The translations under genes were made by a program, and so were the position numbers. Positions 25,604-35,526 of a stretch of 64,000 nucleotides of DNA are shown in pieces. Position 1 is the stretch's first letter. Each line of letters starts with the position of its first letter. Source of the DNA: Chloroflexota bacterium. Its GTDB lineage: Bacteria; Chloroflexota; UBA4733. The notes beneath the pieces are model-generated. The model was not told the DNA's origin and ran no database searches. It saw only the letters and a program-made list of their open reading frames with translations. The stretch covers positions 1 to 64,000 of the forward strand of contig JANWJO010000015.1 of the NCBI GenBank assembly GCA_025449435.1, given 5' to 3'.

Positions 25604-26620
25604 GTGCTGTCAACTGGGCAGCACCTATCCACCGGCAAGATGCGCGGCCTGCAGCAGATTGCCAATCGAGCTGGAACCTTTGCCATCACCGCGATGGACC
25701 AACGCGAATCGCTGTGCCGGCTGTTGCGCCCCGACGCCCCACTCGCCGTCACCTACAGCGAGTTGAGCGAGTTCAAGCTCGACCTTGTTGAGTTTCTGGC
25801 GCCCTTCTCAAGTGCTGTCCTCCTCGACCCGCAGTTCGGCGCCGCTCAGGCCATCGCCCAGCAGGTGCTACCGGGTTCCACCGGCCTCATCGTTACATGG
25901 GAGCGAGCGGGATTTACGACGCAAGGCGACGAGCGCTTCAACTCAGGCATCCCCGACTGGTCGGTTGGCAAGGTGAAGCGCATGGGCGCGAGTGCGGTCA
26001 AGGCGATGGTGTATTACCGCGCCGACAGTGCTCAGTCTGCTGACCACCAGCTGGCAATCGTCCGGCAAGTGACGAGCGAGGCGCTGCACTACGATCTGCC
26101 CGCCATCATCGAAGGTGTGGTGTACGGCACGGGGACGGCGATTCGTGGCACGGTCGAGTATGCAAGAGCGAAACCACAACTGGTCATTGAGGCCGCGCGT
26201 GACCTAGCCGGCCTCGGCATGGACGTGTACAAGACGCAGTTTCCCGGTGAGCTCGCGTTTGAACGCGACGAGGGCAAGCTGTCACAGTGGTGCGAGCAGT
26301 TGAACGCAGCGTGCCCGGTGCCCTGGGTGGTACTGAGCGATGGTGTTGATATCGACGAGTTCGTCACACACATTCGAATTGCGTGCCAACATGGCGCATC
26401 GGGCTTCCTTGCAGGAAGGGCCATCTGGCAAGATGCCGCCCGAATAGCCAGTCGCAAGGAGCGCCGGCACTGGCTCGCCACCAAGGGAGTAGCGAATCTG
26501 CTACGCTGCATCGACGTTGCCATGCCGGTTGCCTCGCCCTGGACGGCCAGGTTTGGCTCGCCGTCCCAAGCTGTGGCGCCAGTCGTTGAAGGATGGGAGC
26601 GGCGCTACGATGCACTGTAG
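25604..26620 (+). CDS. Class I tagatose-1,6-bisphosphate aldolase (LacD-like)
   Basis: 338 aa from GTG 25604, with AGGGGG 7 bases upstream. The frame is open to 25037, but that extension runs antisense through the MFS gene and is not counted. TIM-barrel aldolase with TAMDQRESL near residue 30, Lys133 (SAVKAMVYY) and Lys210 (DVYKTQFPG), the latter at the Schiff-base position of LacD. LacD cleaves tagatose 1,6-bisphosphate to triose phosphates; relatives also act on deoxy-sugar phosphates. lacABC and tagatose kinase are not adjacent. A small unknown gene starts directly after the stop. Confidence 0.82.
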   Translation: MLSTGQHLSTGKMRGLQQIANRAGTFAITAMDQRESLCRLLRPDAPLAVTYSELSEFKLDLVEFLAPFSSAVLLDPQFGAAQAIAQQVLPGSTGLIVTWERAGFTTQGDERFNSGIPDWSVGKVKRMGASAVKAMVYYRADSAQSADHQLAIVRQVTSEALHYDLPAIIEGVVYGTGTAIRGTVEYARAKPQLVIEAARDLAGLGMDVYKTQFPGELAFERDEGKLSQWCEQLNAACPVPWVVLSDGVDIDEFVTHIRIACQHGASGFLAGRAIWQDAARIASRKERRHWLATKGVANLLRCIDVAMPVASPWTARFGSPSQAVAPVVEGWERRYDAL

Positions 26621-26929
26621 ATGCGGGACCCAATGATGAGCGACGTAGCACGCTTTACGGTGCGGTTTGACCCAAGCGTTGGCAGCGTCGTCATTGAGTC
26701 TGGTGGACCATCCATCACTATCGATAATTTGCCATCCTCCGCTGTGTTCCTTATGCAGGCGGAGGACGACGAGCAAACAGCTCTGTATGTATCACAGCAC
26801 GAAGCTGACGTGCTGATCAAGACTATCCGCTACGTATTGGACAAGGTAAAGATCACTGATGCGAGCCGCGCCGCGCTGAATAGCCTGGTGCCACGATTAG
26901 AAGAAATCCTTGGCGAAGGCAACGGTTAG
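26621..26929 (+). CDS. Small protein of unknown function
   Basis: 102 aa from ATG 26621, immediately after the aldolase stop; ATG 26633 or 26636 are alternative starts and none has a strong ribosome site. Acidic, with a predicted beta-rich first half (RFTVRFDPSVGSVVIES) and a helical C terminus. No known motif. Its position between aldolase and MFS genes and its 20-bp overlap with the latter support that it is real. Confidence 0.5.
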   Translation: MRDPMMSDVARFTVRFDPSVGSVVIESGGPSITIDNLPSSAVFLMQAEDDEQTALYVSQHEADVLIKTIRYVLDKVKITDASRAALNSLVPRLEEILGEGNG

Positions 26930-28232
26930 CCCAACCGACGAGGTCATACCGGCGCACTACCGCTGGAACGCCACGGTCCTCGGGTTAGATATAGCGTTCT
27001 TCTTTTTGTCATCCACTATCGTATCGGCGAGTACCATTCTTCCGGCCTTCCTCCGCCACCTCACCTCATCAAATCTCGTTATCGGCTTGATGGCCGCTAT
27101 ATTCGCTGCTGGCTACAGTCTGCCGAGTCTCCTTTTTGCGCCGGCTACCGAGCGCTTCCCACGCAAGAAGGCGCTCATCGTCTGGTTCACGCCGGGTGAG
27201 CGCATACCATATCTGTTCCTTGCTGCTATCGCAGCGTTTCTAGCCGTTTCACACCCGGCCATCGCTGTCGTACTTGCTCTGGCATCTCTTGTAGTGTTTA
27301 CCTCAACGGGTGGCGCTCTCACCCCAGCGTGGCTCGACCTGATCGCGCGCGCCATCCCGACGCGGCGGCGTGGCAGGTTCTTCGGCCGTTCGAGCGCTTT
27401 GGCGTCGCTGCTCGGTGTGGGTGGCGCCCTCCTCGGCGAGCGCATCCTCTCGGCCAACCCGTTTCCCAATGGTTACGTGCTGCTGTTTCTCATCGCCTTC
27501 GTTTTCGTCCTGATCTCGTACGTCTGCTTGATGCTCAATCGTGAGCAAGGTCCGTATGCGCCGGCCCGCAGCGCCTCTCTCGTGACTTGGTTGCGCACGC
27601 TACCGCACATCCTCCGGAAGGACCAGAACTTCGCGGCCTATATGCTGGCGGCTGCCCTGGCAGCGCTCGGCGGCGCGGCTGGCGGCTTCTTCACGGTGGT
27701 CGCGATCTCCCGTCTGGGCGCATCGGACCAGGTCGTCGCCTGGTACAACGCAGTACTCCTCACCACTCAACTGGTGTTCAATCTGTTCTGGGGGTGGCTT
27801 GCTGATAGGCGTGGGCATAAGCTGGTCCTTGTGTGCGGTCAATGCACGCTATTAATCGCTATTCCAGTGGCGTTGATTGCCCCCAGTCTCTTCTGGTACG
27901 GCCTTGTCTTTATACTGCTCGCAGCAGCCTTGAGTGCAAACAACTTGTCCCGCTTGGCCATCATGCTGGAGTTCGCTCCGGCCGATTCCCGCCCTACCTA
28001 TGTGGGCTTAGCCAGCGTGGCGGCCGCGCCAACCGCCTTCATTGGCCCGTTGTTCGGCGGCTGGCTGGCCGACCACTTTGGCTTTCCGATTCCGTTTGCC
28101 ATGTTTTGGGTAGCGTGCGTCTTCGGGCTTGCCGTCCTCATTCGCCGGGTGCAGGAGCCGCGCAACGTCCGTCATTCCGGCCGGATCGTCGAACCTGTCG
28201 ACGAAGAGGCGCTCAGCACTCCCGGCGGTTGA
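26910..28232 (+). CDS. MFS transporter
   Basis: 440 aa from TTG 26910, overlapping the previous small gene by 20 bases; no better start is seen before the first membrane helix. About 12 transmembrane segments, with the loop LFAPATERFPRKKAL between TM2 and TM3 and a second signature WGWLADRRGHKLVL mid-protein. Proteins of this type are often encoded near sugar genes in Chloroflexota-like genomes. Cargo unknown. Its end overlaps the convergent ABC permease by 20 bases. Confidence 0.8.
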   Translation: MAKATVSPTDEVIPAHYRWNATVLGLDIAFFFLSSTIVSASTILPAFLRHLTSSNLVIGLMAAIFAAGYSLPSLLFAPATERFPRKKALIVWFTPGERIPYLFLAAIAAFLAVSHPAIAVVLALASLVVFTSTGGALTPAWLDLIARAIPTRRRGRFFGRSSALASLLGVGGALLGERILSANPFPNGYVLLFLIAFVFVLISYVCLMLNREQGPYAPARSASLVTWLRTLPHILRKDQNFAAYMLAAALAALGGAAGGFFTVVAISRLGASDQVVAWYNAVLLTTQLVFNLFWGWLADRRGHKLVLVCGQCTLLIAIPVALIAPSLFWYGLVFILLAAALSANNLSRLAIMLEFAPADSRPTYVGLASVAAAPTAFIGPLFGGWLADHFGFPIPFAMFWVACVFGLAVLIRRVQEPRNVRHSGRIVEPVDEEALSTPGG

Positions 28233-29055
28233 AGCTGACGACGGCCGCACCGAGCACAGCCACCAGCCACAGCGCGGTCCATATTTGGAAGGGGAGCGTC
28301 GGCGGTGCACTGGCGACAAACGGCGAATCGTTGATACTTCTGGATAGCGCCCTGAAGGCTGCCGGTTGGACGTTGTACGCTACACCCTGCCACATCTGAA
28401 TCGACGGCAGGATGAGGCTTGCCACGGTGCCGATGTGGACGAGCGCTGTGGCGTGTACCACCGCGCCTACCTGACCTGCCATGCCGGCGAGCCAGCACAG
28501 GCCATACACCAGGAGCGCGGTGATGCCCGAGGTAAGTGTTGGCAAGCGTGTACTCAACAATAGGGTGAAATTGAGTAACACCAAGCCCGATAGGCACAGG
28601 TACAACGCCGCTGCCACGGGTTGTGGCGGCGCATAACCAAACGTCAGCCAGACGACCAACAGTTCGGAGCCGGCCGCCAGTGCCACATAGGCCACCAGGA
28701 TAGCCGACATCGCTAGCCATTTCCCCAACAGCAGGTCGCTGCGTCGCAGCGGCCTCGGCAGAATGGCGAGCGCGATCCCCGACTCCACATCCGCTGCGAT
28801 GGCGGGCGCGGCGAGAAACGCAGCTCCCAGGGCCACGATGAAGTTGAATCCGAACGCGAGCAGGGTGACGATACCGGCTGCGACAGAAGCCATTTCGGCG
28901 GTCGCGCAATCTGGGGGCTGGCACGATTGTATGAGCTTGGCGAAGCCCCACCAACTTACCAACACGGTTACGGCAATAAGCAACACGCCAACCAGGACGA
29001 GCCGCCGCCGCGTCGCCTCAAGCAGGGTGAGGCGCGCTATTACTAGGAGCGGCAT
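28213..29055 (-). CDS. ABC-2 type transporter permease
   Basis: 280 aa from ATG 29055, with AGAGGA 7 bases upstream; the longer frame to 29079 lacks support. About six hydrophobic segments, with a cytoplasmic loop DVESGIALAILPRPLRRSDLLLGKW after TM2 that is typical of NosY/YhaP-like ABC-2 permeases. The start lies inside the 3' end of the ATPase gene (38-bp overlap), so the two are translationally coupled and form one exporter. Confidence 0.85.
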   Translation of the reverse strand: MPLLVIARLTLLEATRRRLVLVGVLLIAVTVLVSWWGFAKLIQSCQPPDCATAEMASVAAGIVTLLAFGFNFIVALGAAFLAAPAIAADVESGIALAILPRPLRRSDLLLGKWLAMSAILVAYVALAAGSELLVVWLTFGYAPPQPVAAALYLCLSGLVLLNFTLLLSTRLPTLTSGITALLVYGLCWLAGMAGQVGAVVHATALVHIGTVASLILPSIQMWQGVAYNVQPAAFRALSRSINDSPFVASAPPTLPFQIWTALWLVAVLGAAVVSFNRREC

Positions 29056-30010
29056 GGTCCGTCCTCTCAATAAGCTCAAGGAATCGATCTTCCAGGGAAA
29101 CGCGCGTTGACGCTACGCCATAAATGCGTGACCCTTGGGACACCAGGAGAGCAACAAGGTCTGGGATCTGCTCTTCATCAATACCGTCGACCGTGAGCAC
29201 GCCAGCGTCGTACTGCACCGCGCCAAACCGGCTGGCTTGCGCGCTGATGTTCGGGGCCGCGCCTCCTAATCGCACCGTCACCTGATGCGTCACGTTGAGC
29301 AGTGCCGGTAGGGTACCCTCGGCAACGACGGCGCCCTTATTGATGATGGCCACGCGGTCGCATACATGCTCAATTTCACCCAACAAATGGGAGTTGAGAA
29401 ATACCGTACAGCCGCGCTGCTTGAGCGCTCCAATGACTTCCCGAATGTGATGTCTGCCTAAAGGATCAAGAGCTGACGTCGGCTCGTCGAGAATAACCAG
29501 GTCTGGCGAGCCGAGCAGGGCACATGCCAGTCCGAGCCGTTGCTGCATACCCTTAGAAAATCCCACTACACGGTCGCGGGCTCGCGTGCTCAGGCCAACC
29601 ATGTCCAGCACTGCCCCAATTTCGTTCGCGCGTTTGCGGGCAGTGATGCCAATCAACTGGCAATGGAAGGCGAGCACTTCCTCTGCGCTCAGCCAATCCT
29701 GATATCGAAACAGTTCGGGTAGGTAGCCAACCCGACGGCGTGTTTCGAGGTGGCCGGCAGGAAAGCCGAGAACCCAGGCCTCGCCAGCGGTCGCGTGCGC
29801 CAGGCCCGTCAGCAACTTGACGGCAGTGGTCTTGCCTGCACCATTGGGTCCAAGAAACCCAAACACTTCACCGCGTGGAACGGTCATGGACAATCCTGCC
29901 AACGCCGTGATGTCGCCGTAGCGCTTGCTGAGATCAGCGGTGTGAATCGCGGCGCTAGCCGCCCCCAACGGCATGGGGGCGGCTAGCGCTGATACAGGTT
30001 GGTCTAACAC
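29018..30010 (-). CDS. ABC transporter ATP-binding protein
   Basis: 330 aa from GTG 30010, one base after the anti-sigma stop. Walker A GPNGAGKT (54-61), signature FSKGMQQR (151-158), Walker B LVILDEP (171-177), D-loop SALDP and H-loop NSHLL. The C-terminal 90 residues are the regulatory tail common in CcmA/NatA-type exporters. It pairs with the permease just downstream. The position after an ECF sigma and anti-sigma suggests that this regulator controls the exporter. Confidence 0.93.
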   Translation of the reverse strand: MLDQPVSALAAPMPLGAASAAIHTADLSKRYGDITALAGLSMTVPRGEVFGFLGPNGAGKTTAVKLLTGLAHATAGEAWVLGFPAGHLETRRRVGYLPELFRYQDWLSAEEVLAFHCQLIGITARKRANEIGAVLDMVGLSTRARDRVVGFSKGMQQRLGLACALLGSPDLVILDEPTSALDPLGRHHIREVIGALKQRGCTVFLNSHLLGEIEHVCDRVAIINKGAVVAEGTLPALLNVTHQVTVRLGGAAPNISAQASRFGAVQYDAGVLTVDGIDEEQIPDLVALLVSQGSRIYGVASTRVSLEDRFLELIERTDHAAPSNSAPHPA

Positions 30011-30011
30011 C

Positions 30012-31175
30012 CTAATGGAGAGAGTTTGCCACAGACAGCAGTGCGGTTTCGTTCATCTGGCCCAGGACCGCGTATATGACGCCGCCCTTTACCCATACCA
30101 CACCACCACCCACATTGGTTGAATCAGCCACTGCAACGCCGTCCACTCCTTGCACGGTGACCGCGTGGCCCGCAGCCTGGTTGATCGGAATCGGAATGGG
30201 GATCACCGTGGACGGATCGCCCAGCGCGCGCAACTGTGCGGCCAGGTCCGGCGACACGCCCGGTTGCCCGAGCACATACTGTTCAATCTGGTTGAGCGTG
30301 ACCCCACTGGAGGTCGAGATTGCTGGCGATGCCATTTCGACGATGACCAACGTCGGCAACGACGCGCGAGACAGTGAGGCTGTTTCGGCTCCCTTCGTGG
30401 CACCGGTGGGCACCGTGAGCTCTGAAGGGACCGGTCCGTAAATCGTCGTGACCGCGGGATGCACCAGCATGGTCAGCGTGGCGCCATTAATGTTGGCCGG
30501 CATCGGTGCGGCCGTCTTACCGGCTTTGGCGGCAGCCGCCTGTGCGGTGGCGGCGTCAAACGTGAACGTACTCGACGCGCTCATGGCCACCACATAGTGC
30601 GGAGATCCGGTGACATTGGCCGGCAGTTGCGCCGGTTGCAGGACCGTCAACCCAGTTTCACTGGCCGCTTGCTGAAGTGAGGCAACCTGGTGGTTGGCCG
30701 ACAGCTTTTGCTGCGTGCCGTGCCCAAAGTCCGACATCGACGGCAACCCATTCAGTTCGCCTCGCGAGATGGGCAGCACTGCTACGTGAGACGGTTGGAA
30801 CAAGTCGAGAAAGTTGGATGCGAACGCGCCAGCTGGCGTAAACAGCAGTGTTCCGGTCACGGCGGCTGCCGCACCTGCTGTTGCTAGCGACTGAAGGGTG
30901 CGAGTCTTGAATCGGGTCACGGATGTGCGTGTCCTTTCGTGCCACCGCTGTGGCTGTCCGGCTAACCTGAAGTTGAACGTCGCAAGCGCAGTTCTTGGGT
31001 CGATCGTGGTAGTCGATGGTGCCAGCACAGATTGGGCGAACTGCCGAGCTGCGTCGAATTCATCGCGGCGCGTGAGGCAAACAGAGCACTGCTTCACGTG
31101 ACTCGCGTCACGCAGCGTCAGCGCTTGTGGGTCGTCAAGCGAGCGCCGTAGGATTCCATCATTAACGTGCGCCAT
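30012..31175 (-). CDS. Putative zinc anti-sigma factor with extracytoplasmic domain
   Basis: 387 aa from ATG 31175, with AAGGAGA 6 bases upstream and a 14-base overlap with the sigma gene. The N-terminal zinc anti-sigma motif His26-x3-Cys30-x2-Cys33 (HVKQCSVC) matches ZAS proteins, which hold ECF sigma factors. One membrane helix at about 94-119. The outer part (about 120-387) is rich in Ala/Thr/Pro and ends with DUF4367-like strands (VVWVKGGVIYAVLGQM), likely the sensor. A signal outside would release the sigma factor. Role inferred from motif and position. Confidence 0.8.
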   Translation of the reverse strand: MAHVNDGILRRSLDDPQALTLRDASHVKQCSVCLTRRDEFDAARQFAQSVLAPSTTTIDPRTALATFNFRLAGQPQRWHERTRTSVTRFKTRTLQSLATAGAAAAVTGTLLFTPAGAFASNFLDLFQPSHVAVLPISRGELNGLPSMSDFGHGTQQKLSANHQVASLQQAASETGLTVLQPAQLPANVTGSPHYVVAMSASSTFTFDAATAQAAAAKAGKTAAPMPANINGATLTMLVHPAVTTIYGPVPSELTVPTGATKGAETASLSRASLPTLVIVEMASPAISTSSGVTLNQIEQYVLGQPGVSPDLAAQLRALGDPSTVIPIPIPINQAAGHAVTVQGVDGVAVADSTNVGGGVVWVKGGVIYAVLGQMNETALLSVANSLH

Positions 31176-31692
31176 CTTGAATCTCCTTGCGTAGTGCCGC
31201 CTCGGCGCGTCGAAGTAAGGTACCAACCTGATCTGCGGGCATATGGAGCGCTGCTGCTACTTCAGCGTACGACAAGCCGCTGTACCGCAAGATGAGCGCC
31301 GTTGATTGCCGCTCTGGCAATGTGGCGAGTAGCTTGCGGGCTTCGTGGCGTTGTTCCTCACGTACCGCGTGTTCTTGCGGGTCGAAACCAACCTCGCTCA
31401 CCTCATTTAAGCGAGTTGCGCTGACGGCTTCCTTGGTTTCCCGTAGCAGCCGGCGTTTCTTGCCTCGAATGGCGTTGAGCGCCCGATGTGCCGCGGCGGC
31501 GTATAGCCATGCCGCCGCGTAAGGTGCGTCTGGGGCGTGCTTCCCGTAATACGCGTTGAATACCTCTTGCGCAACATCCTCGGCTTCGTGTGCATCGGCG
31601 AGCACGCGATGTGCAATACCAACCACACGGGCATATTCTGCCAGAAATAGCCGTTCAAAGGCCTGTGCGCCGTCTCGCTCCGTGCGTGTCAT
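31162..31692 (-). CDS. ECF-type RNA polymerase sigma factor
   Basis: 176 aa from ATG 31692. In-frame ATG 31722 and 31764 are alternatives; the frame is open to 31989 but the added residues are not sigma-like. Region 2 (FERLFLAEYARVVGIAHRVL, then DAHEAEDVAQEVF) and region 4 (LPERQSTALILRYSGLSYAEVAAALHMP with a helix-turn-helix) are clear, without regions 1 and 3, so this is an ECF factor. It heads an operon with its probable anti-sigma and an ABC exporter, and is divergent from the HEAT-like gene. Confidence 0.88.
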   Translation of the reverse strand: MTRTERDGAQAFERLFLAEYARVVGIAHRVLADAHEAEDVAQEVFNAYYGKHAPDAPYAAAWLYAAAAHRALNAIRGKKRRLLRETKEAVSATRLNEVSEVGFDPQEHAVREEQRHEARKLLATLPERQSTALILRYSGLSYAEVAAALHMPADQVGTLLRRAEAALRKEIQDGAR

Positions 31693-31930
31693 GACGGGAG
31701 ATATCCTCAGGGCTACAGCCATGGGCGTCTCAACAATCACCGCGCTCACTTGCTCCGTTCGCATGTGGAGCACCAGCGAATCGTGCTTTGTAACCGCCAC
31801 CGCATGTCTCGATGTATACCTGTCGTACTCGCTTGGTTCCCTAGGGTTGCAGTCTGGCGGGGGCGATAGAATGAACGGCGTTGCTTCGCCACATTTGCTG
31901 GTTCGGTACTGAACTGAGGAAGCGGCAACT

Positions 31931-32863
31931 ATGACCCGCCGTACTGCACACGATCTCATCCAACAACTGCGAGCATTGGCTGGCGACACCTCAGCTCAAC
32001 AAGCCCTAGCCATCCAGATCGTTGCCGACGGGAAAGGCGGGCTCGCGATCGACGAAGCACTTGCAGTCCTTGCCCAAGATGCAGCACCCGCGGCTCGCCA
32101 GGCTCTCCTCGGCTTTTATGATCGGCTGGACAAGGACGGCGCGCGACGCGACCCATTGGGTTCCCAGCGTGTCGCGGTACTCAAGGCGTTGCGCCTCATC
32201 CTTAAACGTGATGATGTGACGCTGCTTGAGCGTGGAGTCACCACGTACGAACGCTCACTGTACGACCGTCAGGAGATTTGCTGTGTTCTGCGCGCCAGCG
32301 CGCTGGTGGCCCTGGAAGATATCGATCCGAAGCTCGCTAGCTATCACGCCGTGCGCCTACTGTTTGACGACCACACCGACCAGATGTCGGGCGAGCCCGC
32401 GCTCACGGCAGTCCAGGTGCTGGCAACAGCCAGCGAGGAGCTGCCCCTGTATGGCTATGCGCTCAGCCCGAATCGCCACGTGGAGGTAGCGGCTGAGTGT
32501 CTTCGCAATCTCCATCACCTCCCCGACGGCTTGTTACCGCAACTGGCGAAATGGTGCGGCGAAGCCGAGCCTGCGCTGCAGGCGGGGCTCTATGACCTGT
32601 TACTTGTGCATCCGGCCCATGCCGTGACTGCACCGCTGCTTTCTAGCTTTCTTGTGGAGACGCTGGACAAGGAATTGTTTCGCTATGTGGTGGCATCGGC
32701 CGTATCGCATTGGTCTGCCCTCGTGGAGCAGGTGATTGGCGAAGTGCTGAAAGCACAGCCAACGGAGGACAAGCAACTGGTCGTTCGCGACGCGCTGCGT
32801 GTAAGAGGCGGGTTGCCGAGTGTCGATGCGTTACTGGCGCGGCTTGATCTTCAAGTGCTTTGA
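31931..32863 (+). CDS. HEAT-like repeat protein of unknown function
   Basis: 310 aa from ATG 31931, with GAGGAAG 8 bases upstream. Almost all predicted helix. Recurring Leu/Ala patterns (ALAVLAQDAAPAARQALLGFY, RASALVALEDIDPKLASYH, HVEVAAECLRNLHHLPDG) look like HEAT/armadillo repeats, which serve as binding scaffolds. No catalytic motif, signal peptide or membrane segment. It is divergent from the ECF operon and convergent with mutS. I do not recognise a specific family. Confidence 0.65.
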   Translation: MTRRTAHDLIQQLRALAGDTSAQQALAIQIVADGKGGLAIDEALAVLAQDAAPAARQALLGFYDRLDKDGARRDPLGSQRVAVLKALRLILKRDDVTLLERGVTTYERSLYDRQEICCVLRASALVALEDIDPKLASYHAVRLLFDDHTDQMSGEPALTAVQVLATASEELPLYGYALSPNRHVEVAAECLRNLHHLPDGLLPQLAKWCGEAEPALQAGLYDLLLVHPAHAVTAPLLSSFLVETLDKELFRYVVASAVSHWSALVEQVIGEVLKAQPTEDKQLVVRDALRVRGGLPSVDALLARLDLQVL

Positions 32864-32880
32864 CCGCGATGGCCGTGCAG

Positions 32881-35499
32881 CTATGGCTGCTCGGCTTGTT
32901 GCTTCAGCGCGTGCAGCACGTTGAGCGCCTCCATGGGCGTCATGGACAGCACATCTAGTTGGCGGATCTCCTCACGTAAGGCAGTTCCAGGATCGAACAG
33001 TGACATCTGCTGTGACGGCTCGACGCGGCCGGTCCTCCGCCGCCGGCCAAAGGTAGGCGATGCTGGCGGTTCGCTCTCCAGTTCTGCCAGTACCTCTTCC
33101 GCTCGCCGCACCACGGCACGTGGGACACCCGCCAGCCGCGCCACGTGTACCCCGTAGCTGCGGTCGGCCCGCCCAGGCACGATATGGTGATGGAAGATCA
33201 CTCGCTCGCCTTCTTCTGACACGGCTACCGTGCAACAGCGCACACGGGGCAAGCTCTCGGTGAGCTCGGTGAGTTCGAGGTAGTGCGTCGCGAACAGCGT
33301 CCGGCAGCGCAGTCCTGGCGAGTTGTGCAGGTATTCGATAACGGCGCGGGCGATCGCCAGGCCATCGAATGTGCCCGTCCCGCGGCCGACTTCATCTAAG
33401 ATGACCAGGCTGTGCGGCGTTGCATGGTTCAAGATGTTGGCTACCTCCAACATTTCCACCATAAACGTCGATTGTCCCGCCGCGAGATCGTCTTGGGCGC
33501 CGATGCGCGTGAAAATGCGGTCAGTCACGCCGATATCGGCTTGAGCGGCAGGAACGAAGCTGCCAATCTGAGCAAGGAGCACAATGAGGGCTGCCTGCCG
33601 TAAGTACGTGGACTTGCCAGCCATGTTCGGGCCCGTCACGAGCAACAACTGGGATGTCGTGGCATCGAGTTCCACGTCGTTGGGCACGAACGCACCGGCC
33701 GGCAGGCTTGCCTCGACCACCGGGTGCCGTCCAGCGACGATGTGCAACCGCCCTCCCTGGGAGAGGGTGGGGCGCACCCACCGGTAGCGCGCGGCACTCT
33801 CGGCCAGTGCGGCAGCCACATCGGTCTCGGCGATCACGCTCGACAGTTCCAGGAGCCGGTTGACGCTTTTACCTAGGGCATCGACGACACCGTCATATTG
33901 CTCGCGCTCGGCCTTCTGAAAGCGGTCGGTAGCGTCCAGGATAATTGACTCGCGCTCCTTCAGGTCGGGTGTCGTATAACGCTCGGTGCCGGCGAGCGTT
34001 TGGCGGCGCTGATAGTCTGACGGAACTTCCTGCTTGTTGGCCGCGCTGATCTCCAGGTAAAAGCCAAATACTCGATTGAAGCCGACTTTGAGGCTTTTTA
34101 TGCCGGTGCGCGCCCGTTCACCGGCTTCGAGCGCGGCTACCCATGCCCGTGCAGCCGCCGCCGATGCGTCGATATCGTCGAGATCTGCCGCAAAGCCTGG
34201 ACGTATGGTCGGTTGCTCGCCTAAAGCAGCGGGTGGATCATCGACCAGCGCGCGGGAGAGAAAGGCCCGTTCGGCATTAAAGTCTGGCAGGCGCTGGCCC
34301 AACGCTGTGAGCTCCTGATTGGTTGCTAGGGACAGCGCTGTGCGCAGCGACTCCAGCGCCATTAGCCCATTGCGCAACGACGCCAACTCGCGCGGACCGG
34401 CGTTGCGCATGACGATACGCCGGCTCAAACGCTCAAAATCGGGAAACTTCCCCATCACTGTACGCAATTCTGCCCGCCGCGCGCCATCGCTTGCGAGCGC
34501 TGCAACCAAGCTAAGGCGCTGATTCAGTTCGTCAATGTCTCGCAAGGGCTGGCCCAAGCGCTGTCGCAACAAGCGGGCTCCCATGGAACTGGCGGTAACG
34601 TCCAGCACTTCCAGCAGTGATCTCGCCTCCGACCCTTGGCGGCCACTGCGCCAGATCTCCAGGCTGCGTTGCGCCGTGTCGTCAACCACCATGAAGCCGT
34701 CGGGATGAATGGTATGCAACGACGTCAAACCTGCGAGCGCCTGCCGTTGGTGCTGCTGCAGGTATTCCACGACCGCCGCCGCTGCGCGGATCGCCAGCGG
34801 CAAGCGGTCACAGCCAAACCCTTCGAGTGATGGCACGCTGAGCTGTCGTAGCAACGCCTGCCGGCCATCAGCTTCACTAAACATCCAATGGGGAACGCGA
34901 ACAACCCTGGCTGATGATCCTTCGCCCAACAGTGCTACGACGTCGCTTGCCTGATCTTCATCCTCACCAGGCTCTGGCAACACGATCTCGGCTGGACGGA
35001 TCCGGCCCAACTCCCCGTTCAGCACACTTTGCCAATTGTTCCGCACCTGCATGCAAGCGAACTCTCCAGTGGAAATGTCGGCATAGGCCAGGCCAAACCC
35101 AGAGGGTTCCACAAAGAGTGCGGCGAGGTAGTTGTTCTCGCGCGAGGCGAGCATCGCCGGCTCGGTCACTGTGCCGGGAGTGACCACCCGGACGACGTCG
35201 CGCGGCACGAGCCCCTTGACCGTCGCTGGGTCTGCAAGCTGGTCGCAGATCGCTACGCTCAATCCGCGCTTGACCAGGCGCGCCAGATGTCCATCGATCG
35301 AATGGACTGGCACGCCGGCCAAGGGCACGCGCGCACCCCGCCCCATCTCCCGGCTGGTCAACGTGATATCAAGCTCGCGGGCTACCAACAGGGCGTCGTC
35401 GTCGAATGTCTCGTAGAAGTCGCCCAGCCGGAAGAACACAATCGACGCCGGGTACCGGCGTTTCACGTCTAGATATTGACGGCGAACAGGTGTTTCCAT
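32881..35499 (-). CDS. mutS: DNA mismatch repair protein MutS
   Basis: 872 aa from ATG 35499, where family similarity starts (TPVRRQYLDVKRRYP); the frame is open to 35589. MutS finds mismatches as a dimer and signals excision through its ATPase. The mismatch-reading Phe-x-Glu is visible in GDFYETF, so this is a MutS1 type. The C-terminal ATPase has Walker A GPNMAGKST near residue 620, Walker B VILDEVGRGT and H-loop ATHYLEL. Length is normal. mutL does not adjoin. It is divergent from cysE. Confidence 0.96.
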   Translation of the reverse strand: METPVRRQYLDVKRRYPASIVFFRLGDFYETFDDDALLVARELDITLTSREMGRGARVPLAGVPVHSIDGHLARLVKRGLSVAICDQLADPATVKGLVPRDVVRVVTPGTVTEPAMLASRENNYLAALFVEPSGFGLAYADISTGEFACMQVRNNWQSVLNGELGRIRPAEIVLPEPGEDEDQASDVVALLGEGSSARVVRVPHWMFSEADGRQALLRQLSVPSLEGFGCDRLPLAIRAAAAVVEYLQQHQRQALAGLTSLHTIHPDGFMVVDDTAQRSLEIWRSGRQGSEARSLLEVLDVTASSMGARLLRQRLGQPLRDIDELNQRLSLVAALASDGARRAELRTVMGKFPDFERLSRRIVMRNAGPRELASLRNGLMALESLRTALSLATNQELTALGQRLPDFNAERAFLSRALVDDPPAALGEQPTIRPGFAADLDDIDASAAAARAWVAALEAGERARTGIKSLKVGFNRVFGFYLEISAANKQEVPSDYQRRQTLAGTERYTTPDLKERESIILDATDRFQKAEREQYDGVVDALGKSVNRLLELSSVIAETDVAAALAESAARYRWVRPTLSQGGRLHIVAGRHPVVEASLPAGAFVPNDVELDATTSQLLLVTGPNMAGKSTYLRQAALIVLLAQIGSFVPAAQADIGVTDRIFTRIGAQDDLAAGQSTFMVEMLEVANILNHATPHSLVILDEVGRGTGTFDGLAIARAVIEYLHNSPGLRCRTLFATHYLELTELTESLPRVRCCTVAVSEEGERVIFHHHIVPGRADRSYGVHVARLAGVPRAVVRRAEEVLAELESEPPASPTFGRRRRTGRVEPSQQMSLFDPGTALREEIRQLDVLSMTPMEALNVLHALKQQAEQP

Positions 35500-35526
35500 C
35501 TCCCAAGCATAAGGACAGGCTTTTGA

